A stretch of 6,694 bases of DNA. It comes from Janthinobacterium lividum. Lineage in GTDB: Bacteria; Pseudomonadota; Gammaproteobacteria; Burkholderiales; Burkholderiaceae_D. The notes under the pieces were generated by a model, which was not told the origin of the DNA, made no database searches, and was given only the letters and a program-made list of their open reading frames with translations. Shown in pieces: positions 1 through 6,694 of this stretch. The first letter of the stretch is position 1, and each line of letters starts with the position of its first letter. Location of the stretch: assembly GCA_945864765.1 (NCBI GenBank), contig CAMBDR010000242.1:1-6694 (forward strand), read 5' to 3'. Position numbers and translations under genes: made by a program.

Positions 1-1248
1 GGTGCGGTCAACCATTTTATTTATGATGGTGCAGGCAATGTATTAAGCCAGATCAGTTTTGCCAAGCGTATTAGCGCCACCGCCAGCGCCAGCATCAGCA
101 GCGTGCAAACCGCCCTCACCCCGCTCGGCAAAACCTTCAGCCAACTGGCCAGTTGGGCCAATGACGGCAATAACCGCATCGACTCACGGGTCTATGACGC
201 AACTGGCCGCGCCATTTACCAGATCAATGCACTGGGGTTGGTGGTAGAACGCCGTTACGACGCGCTCGGCAATATCACCCAAACCAAAACCTATGCCAAT
301 GCCGTCAACACCAGTCTGGCCACCAGCAAACCAACACTGGCAACGCTGCAAGTGGCACTGCAGCCAGCCAGCGCCGACCGGCTGGAACTGCAATTTTTTG
401 ATGCCAGCAACCGGCTGCGCTATACAGTCGATGCACTGAGCCACGTGCGCGAAACCCGCTACAACGCACTGGGGCTGGTGAATGTCAGCATTCAATATAC
501 CCACCCACGAACCAGCATCAATGCCGCCAGCACGCTGGCCGAGATTAACCAAATCCAGTATTACTCTGGCGCAAACGGTTATTATTCGAATTATGACAAA
601 GCAGGTAATTTGACTTACCAGACACATTCAGCAGGTAGCCAGAACAGTACCGAAAGCTGGGCTTACGACGCATTCCATCGCAAAACTCACTACATCAATA
701 CCAATGGGGACCGCTGGAATTATGAATATGACAGCCAGGGCCATCTGTCACGCGAAATCAGCCCCGGTGCCGAACTGAATGGCCCGGACCAAGGGTACAA
801 AACCGCGACTGATCGCCTGCTAACCACCTATCAATATGATGTGTATGGCAACCTGATACGGCGCACCGAATCCGGTGGCCGCCGCATTGGTGGCGGAGAC
901 GGCTACAACGATCAACAAATGCTGTTTGAAGAAAATAGCAGCCGTACTACCCGATATGACTATGATGCAGTAGGCCGGCAGATTAAAACCACGCTGCCGG
1001 TCACGCAAATTTATGACAGCAATGCCGATCTGGACAATAACAACGCCGTCAAAACCGCCACACCGGTCACCAGCACCATTTACGATACACTGGGCAATGC
1101 CATCAGCAATATCGATGTGGGTGGCAAGCTGAGCCAGTGTTTCCATGATCAGGCCGGACATCTCACCTACGAAATCGATGCGCTGGGCCAGGTAAGCCAA
1201 TACCAGACAGACGCCTTCGGTGCCGTCACCAGTCTGATCCGTTATGCG
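1..1248 (+). repeat. First YD-repeat array (residues 1-416)
   Basis: About thirteen to sixteen YD motifs are present, spaced roughly 20 to 35 residues apart. Examples are RVYDATGRAIYQI (residue 63), RRYDALGNIT (84), TRYNALGLV (152), SNYDKAGNLTY (196), YEYDSQGHLSRE (241), YQYDVYGNLIRR (277), YDYDAVGRQIKT (319) and TIYDTLGNAISN (359). In known YD structures such as Tc toxin B/C, teneurin and Rhs proteins, each motif lies on a beta-hairpin strand and the array spirals into a shell. The array is already running at base 1, so more repeats or an N-terminal module lie upstream. The repeats are divergent in DNA, so they look old rather than recently amplified. Confidence 0.93.
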
Positions 1249-4200
1249 GAAAAACCTCAACTGGGTGGCACCACCAGCCTCACCCCCAATGAATTGACAG
1301 TAGTAAGGCTGTACGCCGCCTTGTTCAACTATGGCCCGGATAGCACTGGCCTGGCATTCTGGCGCACCCAGCTTGATACCAGCAGCACATCAGCCCAGGT
1401 AGCGGGCGGTCTGCTCAATGCCAGCAATGAATACCCGTCCAGCCTGAGCGATCTGGAATTCATGACCAAGCTATATCTGGCGTCATTCAACCGCACGCCC
1501 GATAATGAAGTCGATTTTTGGCTGAATATGTTGCAAACTCCGGGCGTCACGCGCGCCGATGTGGTGGCAACCTTTATCAATGTGGCCAATGACGATAACA
1601 CCGATGGCCATGCCTTCAATGCCAAGGTCAGCGCCCTGAGCGAACAGATCCTGAGTGAACCATTGAATAACCGCATTGCGGCAGCGCTGTCCTTGCTCAA
1701 TCATGCGCAAGATCGTGCCATTAGCACCCAATACGATGTGCGCGGGCTGGCCGTGCGCAAAATCGAACCACATGCCAACGTATTCATCTTTGGCGGCAAC
1801 CAAAACCTGAGTACAATAGCCGCCAAAACCACCGACACCAGCTACAATGCCTTCGGTGAAGTGATCCAGACTTCAGTCTACGGTGCTGACACCAACGGCA
1901 ATGCCGTCACGGCCAAACAAAACAATTACACCTGGTTCGACCGGATTGGTCGTCAAGTCGGGCAATTCACCAGCATCCGCAACGCTGGCCCTGACGATAC
2001 CGGCTATATTACCCGATGGACTTACGATGGTCAGGGCAATCTCACCAACCTGAAAGAATTCGCCAGCGCGTATACCGCCAGCAGCGCCAGCCTGCGCGAC
2101 AGCGCACTCAGTCAAAATGCCGCGCCCACCCCGCAAAGCAATGAAAACGACCGGGAAACCCAATATACCTATAATGGCTTCAATTTCAAGATTCACGAAA
2201 TACGTCTCAATGTGACCTATACCGATGATGCCAATGCCACCGATGCATTGACCCGACGTGGCAGTGTCAGCACCAGTTATGCTTATGATTTTGCAGGCAA
2301 TCTGCTTGAATCTACCGACTCGCTTGGCCGTATCACCATGATTAATTACAATACTCTGGGTTATGTCAGCGCTGTTGTGAGCAATTGGGTTGGCGGTAGC
2401 CAAGCACCGCTGACCGTATTCAAACGCGACATTTTCGGCAATGTGCTTGAGAAAAACGAATCCGCCAGGCCCGGCAGTTTTATATGGCGTTATGGCAGTT
2501 ATCGTATAACCTTGATCAATCAGCCAGCACGTGATGAAGCCAATGATCGTATTACCAAAACCAGCTATGACAACTATGGCCGCGCTACTAAAATCACCGA
2601 TGCGGAAGGCCATAACACCCTGTTCTTCTACGATATTTACGGCCACCTGGCCAAACAACAACAAAACGTCAGCAATGCCACCTTCCAAACCTCTGAAACC
2701 CGGTTTGAGGCCTTTAGCTATGACGCACTGGGGCAATTGACTGATATTGCCACGCGCGATGTCAGTACCGCACTGAGCAACCCGGGCACACTCACGGTGG
2801 CACATCAACACATCAACTTTAATGCCTTTGGTGAAGTTGGCAGCAAACAATACTTCATTACCGCATCCGATGGCAAAACCGTGCTGGGTGACGCCATTAC
2901 CTATGAAACCAACCAATACGACAATGCCGGGCACTTAATTGCCAGCAATACGGGTGACGGGGTGCAACGCACGTTCAAGCATGACCTGGAAGGCCGTGTC
3001 ACCGAGAGCGTGCGCAATGGCAATAATGGCCAACTGGTAGACCATACGATTTACGATCTGGCAGGTAATATCCTGAGCCAAAGCAACGCCATTGGTGCCA
3101 CCATCAACCAGAGCTTTGACCGCTTTGGCAATCTGTTGAGCCGTAGCGATGCGCGCAACGGCCAATGGGTCAGCTATTACAGCTATAACGCCAATAACCA
3201 GTTAGTAAAAACCGTGGCACCACTGGTTGACGGCAATGGTGCCATCAACGGCAGCATTACTACCGACAAAGCCTATAACCGGGGCGGTCTGGAAGTATTG
3301 AGCATTGACGGCAACAGAAATAAAACTACTAATGAATATGACAACAATAACCGCTTGACCCGCGAAAACCATGCTGACGGTGGCAAGATCGAATACGGCT
3401 ACAATCTATTTGGCAACAAAACCTCGCAAACCGTGCATTTGAGTGCCGACACCAGCACCACCAATACCCGCCTCAGTGGCTACAAATACAATCGTCTGGG
3501 GCAACTGACAGAAACCATCAACGCCTTGATTGTGCCCAATGACATCACCCACAAAGGCGTAAAAATCATTACCTACCGGACCACCAGTGGCGGTGGTGAC
3601 GTGCTGGCCAACGATTATGGCTACCACCAACTGGTGGAAAAATACAAATATGACGAACTCGGTCGCCGCATTCAGACCACCACCAGCACCGATGGCACCA
3701 ACACACTCGATGAAAGCGTGTATGCCCGTTATGACCTGGATGGCAACCTGATTGTCAGCCGCGATTTGCGCGGCTATGACACCACCCGTGCCTGGGACAA
3801 TTTCAAACACAAGACCCGCGAGACCGACGCCCTCAACAATAGTCGCTATTGGAACTACAGCATTACCGGGCGTATGTTAAGCAGTAGCAATCTGTCCGAT
3901 TCCGAAGCCAATCGCATCACCACACTCTATAGTTACGACGATGCCGGCTTGCTCAGAAGCCAGGTTGCCCAAGCTGGTAGCAATGCACAAAACACACCCG
4001 CCGCGCAACAAAACCTGAGCTTTGACCTGTATCAGGGCGACCTGTTGCGCAGCCAGACCGATCACGCCACCGGACAAGTCAGCACCTGGGAATACGACCT
4101 GGCGCGCAATCGCACGCGGGAAAAAACCGTGGCCGGCAATGCCATCTTGCAAGACAATGTAATCACTTACGATGCACAAAACCGTATCGTCACTATCAGC

Positions 4201-6694
4201 GAAGACATTGCCGACAGCAACAGCACCGGCGGTGCGCATTTCCAGGTGCAGTACAGCTACGACGCCAATGGCAACCGCCTCAAAACCGAGACCCATACCC
4301 GGGACAATACCGGTGCCATGCACGACAGCATCAGCTACAACCGCTACGACGCGCTCAACCGCGCCATCGTACTCAACAGCACCACAGAAAATACCGTTAC
4401 CTTTGCCAAAAACACCCATATCCTGACCTATAATTGGGCAGGCGACCGGGTCAGCGACACTTATCTGGGCAAACATTTGATCCCGGTTACGCCGCCGGAA
4501 AACATTCCGGATGTACCCTCACCTGGCCCGTTTGACCAAATCCAGATCAGCGATGATATTACTGCCACCACGACCGAAACCCTGTACTACGACCAGGCTG
4601 GCCGCCTGGGTGAGGTATATCGGGATGAACACGTGAGCCGCGCAGTCAACGGCCCGCTGGTGCAGGTCGATAGTCATTCCTACGACATTGCCGGACGCGT
4701 GGTCTTGTCCGGCCCGGTCGAAGCCGCATCGTTGTATTTGAATCCGCTCGGCGTCAACACGCTGGCACGCTTTGAAATTTACGAAAACGGCTTGCGCATC
4801 CGGGAAAAAACCAAGGACGTAGCCGACCGCTTGAACGAAAAAGACGACGTGTATTTCAATGGCATTAACGGCGCACCAAGCTATGATGCGGTCGGCAATG
4901 TATTGCGCTATACCGTAGTCGCGAGTGGCGGTGGCCGCACCTATTACAGCAGTACCTATGTCACCCTGGATCGATATGTTGAAGCCACGTCCCACGCCGA
5001 AAACTACCAAAACGGCACGACCTATACCGCCAATGCCACCAACAAATTTGACGCCAACGGCAACCGGGTGGAAATCATTGATGACAAATTCGACCACACC
5101 CGGAGCACACGCCGCTTCAGCTTTGATGCCCAGGGGCGAATTCTGGCCAAGCAAGCCGATGGCAAATCGGTTCACAATCTGATTGTCAACGGAGAACTGA
5201 TCGGCAGCGACGACCCCGACGCCGTTGGCGACCTGGCCAACCCGTATTCCGCCATCACCAACAACGCAGCCGACAATTCACCCGGCTTTTACGTGGTGCA
5301 ACAGGAAGGAGAAAACTGGCAAAGCATTGCCCGCACAGTATGGGGCGACAGCCGCCTGTGGTATAAAATCGCTGACGCCAACGGCGGCATCAGCGCGTTG
5401 CATATCGGCCAAACCGTGAAGCTGCCAGCCAGAAGCACCGCTATTGGCAATGATGCCAACACCTTTACGCCGTATGATCCATCGCGCATTGTTGGCAATA
5501 CCACACCGTATGTGCCCGCACCAGTGGGTGCGCCGTGCGGCGGTTTTGGGCAAGCCATCGTTACGATAGTGGCCATTGTGGTAGCAGCGGTTGTCGGGTA
5601 TTTCACCCAAGGTGCCGGATTCGGACCGACTTATTCGGCCATTATTGGTGCGGCAGCAGGTAATGCTGCAGGGCAAATTGTAGGAAATGTGATTGGTGTA
5701 CAAGATGGTTTTTCCTTCAAGGCGGTCGCCTTGGCAGCAATCCAGGCAGCAGTTACCCCGCCCATTGTTGGTGGCAACGGCAGTAGTGGCATCACGGCCA
5801 GCAGCATCGCCAATGCGGCTATCGCCAATGCGGTAACCCAGGGAATTGGTGTGGTTACAGGGTTGCAAAAGAAATTTGACTGGCGTGGTGTGGTGGCAGC
5901 AGGCCTGAGTACCGGGGTAGGTGAGATTGTCGGCCAGATCTTACCCAAGGACATCTTTGGGAATACTTCTATCGGAACATTCGCACGGGACCTGGTGACC
6001 AATGTTGCGAAAGGCGCGACTACATCGGTTGTTAGGACTGGGAAAGTTGTGGCGAAAGAAGTGGTGACCGATGCTTTTGGTAACGTCATCGGTAATGCTA
6101 TCGTGGCAACTATCGGCAACGCGCTACAACCTTCAGCAGGCGTGTTTGCAGGGGCAAAACTGCCTAACTATGGGCAAGGCGGGGATTCGGGTAATTCTTC
6201 GCTGTTCGCTGGGGCGCGCTTAAAATCGTACACTGGTGATTCATTCAATGAAGCGCCTGTTAGCTTCCCTGATCAATTACTCGTGGAGCCGATTCCGTTC
6301 CAAGCGGCCAACGTCGCTGCGGCAGATGAATCTAACGATAGCTACTCCAGGCAGGCGCAAGGCCGTGGTGAAGATCCGAATTCGCCAATTCGGTCATTAA
6401 CGTCCTATATCGTCAAACGCGGTAATACCTTATCTGGCATTGCAGACGGCGATTTAGGGCAAGTTGGCCTTATCGCGGCTGAAAATCGTTTGCAAGGTTC
6501 AAAGATCCGTGCTGGTCAACAACTGGTTTATTCGGATATTGGCGACTATTCGGCGCAGGCGCAAGGCGATTACGGGCGCATTGGTGCGAGCATTTATGCG
6601 CAAGACAATGCCACTGCAGCGGCACGGCAGGCAGCGGCCCAACGTGCCACAAATCAAGGTGGCGTTATCTCGTTTGATTTAAATAGCAATTCCG
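1..6694 (+). CDS. Giant YD-repeat (Rhs/teneurin-like) protein with DUF4214 insert and two LysM domains, partial at both ends
   Basis: Frame 1 is open for all 2231 complete codons, with neither start nor stop in the window. About 50 copies of the pattern Y/F-D/N-x-x-G-[NRHQ]-[LIV] are visible, for example IYDGAGNVLSQ at residue 7, RRYDALGNIT near 84 and YSYDANGNRLKT near 1419. This is the hallmark of Rhs/YD proteins, whose arrays form a spiral beta-sheet shell. The domain order is YD, DUF4214, YD, LysM, hydrophobic Gly/Ala block, linker, LysM, Ala/Gln tail. The protein has only two Cys (380 and 1846) and six Met, and no Met after residue 1440. This fits an exported protein and argues against a separate gene starting late in the window. 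The complete protein must exceed 2231 residues. The likely role is a surface or secreted polymorphic toxin or adhesin. The YD assignment is firm. The function, secretion route and toxin activity are inferred, because both termini are missing. Confidence 0.95.
190..1248 (+). repeat. Three copies of a longer YD super-unit
   Basis: Residues about 64-100 (bases 190-300), 132-167 (394-501) and 380-416 (1138-1248) share a longer pattern than the single YD motif. The pattern is aromatic-D-x-x-(G/N)-[RH]-x-x-Y-x-[IV]-[DN]-A-L-[GS]-x-V-x-x-x-x-Y/T-[DN]-A-[LF]-G-x-[IV], and a Y-A or Y-T follows a few residues later. The Asp/Asn-Ala-Leu turn is INALGLV, VDALSHV and IDALGQV in the three copies. Aligning copies 1 and 3 shows that the loop after copy 1 is about 28 residues long, while the loop after copy 3 carries the DUF4214 domain. 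The alignment was made by eye. Confidence 0.7.
1288..1653 (+). other. DUF4214-like domain inserted within the YD array (residues about 430-551)
   Basis: The YD pattern stops and is replaced by a helical stretch made of two related halves. The first has LYAALFNYGPDSTGLAFW (residues 437-454) and the second has LYLASFNRTPDNEVDFW (491-507). Both match the pattern L-Y-x-x-x-F-[NG]-x-x-P-D-x-x-(G)-x-x-F-W that I associate with DUF4214, whose typical core reads like L-G-R-x-P-D-x-x-G-x-x-Y-W. Each half is followed by a second helix, QVAGGLLNASNEY and then TRADVVATFINVAN, the usual place of the family's S-R-x-x-[VL]-x-x-x-F-x-x-S/A-x-E helix. DUF4214 is of unknown function and occurs in many secreted, RTX-type and surface proteins. 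YD motifs resume at TQYDVRG (577). The fold assignment comes from motif recognition and was not tested with a profile search. Confidence 0.8.
1717..5208 (+). repeat. Second, main YD-repeat array (residues about 573-1736)
   Basis: About 35 further YD motifs run from TQYDVRGLAVRK (577) to FSFDAQGRILAK (1706). They include WTYDGQGNLTNL (2032-2067), TIYDLAGNILSQ (3046-3081), QSFDRFGNLLSR (3109-3144), YKYDELGRRIQT (3646-3681), YSYDANGNRLKT (4255-4290) and HSYDIAGRVVLS (4675-4710), given as base ranges. Spacing is mostly 18 to 35 residues. Several copies are degenerate, for example AWDNFKHKTRE (near 1264) and WEYDLARNRTRE (near 1364), where the glycine is lost. The array ends with an NLIVNGELIGS strand (residues 1726-1736), which resembles the strand that closes the YD part in LysM-bearing relatives. 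Its likely role is the wall of the shell. No Rhs-core terminal motif (a DPxG followed by NLYxYxxNNP-type sequence) follows it. Confidence 0.92.
4480..4530 (+). other. Proline-rich loop within the YD array (residues 1494-1510)
   Basis: Seven prolines fall within 17 residues (IPVTPPENIPDVPSPGP), between the YD motif TYNWAGDRVSD and the next one at LYYDQAGRLGE. Proline at this density breaks the beta-strand rhythm, so it most likely marks an exposed loop or a boundary between two shell segments. No catalytic motif is visible in it. Confidence 0.6.
5287..5427 (+). other. LysM domain 1 (residues about 1763-1809)
   Basis: The segment begins FYVVQQEGENWQSIARTVWG, continues with DSRLWYKIADANG and closes with GQTVKLP. 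It matches the LysM pattern Y-x-V-x-x-G-[DE]-[TN]-x-x-x-I-A, then L-W-x-x-[IL]-x-x-[AN]-N-G, then [AI]-G-Q-x-[LV]-x-[LI]-P. There is one extra residue before the G-E pair compared with the usual V-x-x-G-D. LysM domains bind N-acetylglucosamine-containing polymers such as peptidoglycan. The domain lies about 27 residues after the end of the YD array. From memory, a LysM directly after the last YD repeat is a recurring arrangement in very large proteobacterial YD proteins. Ligand binding is inferred from the family. Confidence 0.88.
5536..5604 (+). other. CGG linker followed by a membrane-like hydrophobic segment (residues 1846-1868)
   Basis: After a proline-containing linker (TPYVPAPVGAP, residues 1835-1845) comes C-G-G-F-G and then QAIVTIVAIVVAAVVGYF (1851-1868). 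This gives about 18 residues without charge, long enough to span a membrane. Cys1846 is one of only two cysteines in the window. The segment opens a hydrophobic block of about 190 residues. Similar Val/Ile/Ala-rich segments after a LysM are familiar to me from large YD proteins, where their role is unclear. It may be a membrane contact, a translocation aid or a buried part of the shell contents. No topology calculation was run. Confidence 0.65.
5638..5940 (+). repeat. Tandem duplicated hydrophobic unit with a five-glycine zipper (residues 1880-1980)
   Basis: Two diverged units lie 55 residues apart. In unit A, Q1892, G1895, V1897, G1899, Q1901 and F1904 match Q1947, G1950, V1952, G1954, Q1956 and F1959 of unit B. 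Unit A then reads FSFKAVALAAI and unit B FDWRGVVAAGL, both aromatic-polar-aromatic-basic followed by a hydrophobic helix, and each later reaches an I-V-G (1922-1924 and 1976-1978). Unit A also has glycines at 1883, 1887, 1891, 1895 and 1899, exactly every fourth residue, which is a glycine-zipper pattern that packs helices in membranes. I recognise the general V-G-[VL]-Q-x-x-F-x-[WF]-[KR] pattern from other giant YD/LysM proteins, but no function is established here. Confidence 0.7.
5983..6120 (+). other. Conserved-looking block ending in a DAFGN motif (residues 1995-2040)
   Basis: This stretch follows the duplicated units. It has an amphipathic Lys/Arg- and Val-rich part (ARDLVTNVAKGATTSVV, then TGKVVAKEVV) and ends in TDAFGNVIGNAIVATIGN (2023-2040), with G2027 and G2031 in GxxxG spacing. 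The D-A-F-G-N-x-[IL]-G-N ending recalls the close of the hydrophobic block in other LysM-bearing YD proteins. Despite its similarity to a YD turn (D-A-F-G-N), the preceding residues are helical in character and no tyrosine pair is present, so I do not count it as a shell repeat. Confidence 0.5.
6142..6231 (+). repeat. Short tandem repeat, two copies of xFAGA[KR]LxxY, 60 bp apart
   Basis: VFAGAKLPNY (residues 2048-2057) and LFAGARLKSY (2068-2077) are exactly 20 residues apart. Their third bases differ at several positions, so the protein sequence is better conserved than the DNA, which points to an older duplication under selection. They lie at the start of a Ser/Gly/Asn-rich linker that runs to about residue 2135 and holds no other domain I recognise. 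Confidence 0.6.
6406..6534 (+). other. Divergent LysM domain 2 (residues about 2136-2178)
   Basis: The segment starts YIVKRGNTLSGIADGDLG, continues with LIAAENRLQGSKI and ends RAGQQLVYSD. It fits the LysM pattern Y-x-V-x-x-G-[DN]-T-L-x-x-I-A, then a helix with x-x-x-N-x-L, then I-x-x-G-Q-x-L. Differences from a standard LysM are Asn for Asp in the G-D-T motif (N2142), a shortened middle, and Val-Tyr in place of the closing hydrophobic-Pro. It lies 326 residues after the end of the first LysM. The two LysM domains therefore bracket the hydrophobic block. Glycan binding is likely but less certain than for the first copy. Confidence 0.75.
6535..6694 (+). other. Ala/Gln-rich tail leaving the window (residues about 2179-2231)
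   Basis: After the second LysM, the chain reads DYSAQAQGDYGRIGASIYA and then a run rich in Ala, Gln and Arg (ATAAARQAAAQRA, residues 2204-2216) that should form a helix. It then returns to polar sequence (GGVISFDLNSNS) at the edge of the window. No toxin motif, immunity gene or stop codon is reached. The start of a C-terminal effector domain could lie just beyond the edge, but nothing in these bases shows it. Confidence 0.5.

Noticed and set aside
2023..2028. TDAFGN as a further YD repeat
   Set aside because: It sits in a helical, Gly/Val-rich context with no paired Tyr strand and lies about 290 residues beyond the last true YD motif. It is better read as part of the hydrophobic block (these are residue numbers, bases 6067-6084).
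1873..2934. Long open frame of 353 codons on the minus strand
   Set aside because: It lies opposite intact YD repeats. The repeated TAC/TAT-GAC, GGC, AAC and ACC codons of the real gene give few stops in this antisense frame. The translation is Ile/Gly/Cys-rich with no recognisable family, and the same kind of shadow recurs along the whole YD region.
4120..4126. A6 run followed by C, resembling a -1 frameshift heptamer (a second one at 4804-4810)
   Set aside because: The codon phase is GAA AAA ACC, not A AAA AAC, so the slippery phase is wrong. The zero frame stays open and keeps encoding YD repeats on both sides, so no frameshift is needed.
3406..5175. Series of minus-strand open frames of 134 to 218 codons
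   Set aside because: Same cause as above. They track the YD codon bias, show no domain, and have no intergenic space or ribosome site that would make them independent genes.
1..5208. Tc toxin C or Rhs element of the classic enterobacterial type
   Set aside because: No Rhs-core closing motif is seen, and a LysM plus hydrophobic block follows the array. Only the general YD-repeat class is supported.
5303..5311. AGGAAGGAG, resembling a strong ribosome binding site
   Set aside because: It encodes part of the QQEGEN stretch of the first LysM. No in-frame start follows at a suitable distance, and the main frame continues uninterrupted through it.
6464..6682. Small + strand frame of 72 codons starting with ATG near the window end
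   Set aside because: It overlaps the second LysM and tail in another frame. Its Arg/Ile-rich translation matches nothing I know, while the main frame gives a clear LysM there.

Overview
The whole window lies inside one giant protein-coding gene on the + strand. Frame 1 reads from base 1 to base 6693 without a stop, giving 2231 codons with both ends missing. It encodes a YD-repeat (Rhs/teneurin-like) protein, a class of large exported or surface polymorphic-toxin and adhesion proteins. The window shows no intergenic space, RNA gene, promoter, terminator, CRISPR array or insertion sequence. The other reading frames on both strands appear to be shadows of this gene. Residue numbers below count from the first codon of the window, not from the true N-terminus.

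Layout: (1) residues 1-416 are YD repeats, including three longer units of about 37 residues. (2) Residues about 430-551 are an unrelated helical domain that I read as DUF4214, sitting in a loop of the YD array. (3) Residues about 573-1736 are a long second YD array, broken once by a proline-rich loop. (4) Residues about 1763-1809 are a LysM domain. (5) Residues about 1846-2040 are Gly/Ala/Val-rich and hydrophobic, with one membrane-like segment, a five-glycine zipper and a duplicated unit. (6) Residues about 2041-2135 are a polar linker with a short tandem repeat. (7) Residues about 2136-2178 are a second, more divergent LysM. (8) An Ala/Gln-rich tail runs off the end of the window.

How the parts may work together (inference): YD arrays of this kind fold into a hollow beta-shell that can enclose a C-terminal toxin. 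The LysM domains would bind peptidoglycan or chitin-like glycans. The hydrophobic block could contact or cross a membrane. DUF4214 occurs in many exported and surface proteins. No recognisable Rhs-core end motif, toxin or immunity gene is inside the window. Any toxin tip would lie downstream, and the secretion signal or N-terminal PAAR-type module would lie upstream.

Organism: moderate GC content, strong use of GGC, ACC, GCC and AAC codons in the YD part, and this LysM/YD architecture suggest a Gram-negative proteobacterium, probably beta or gamma. This is a weak inference, and no species is claimed. Codon use changes near base 5520-5560, where the hydrophobic block begins, which hints at modular assembly of the C-terminal part.
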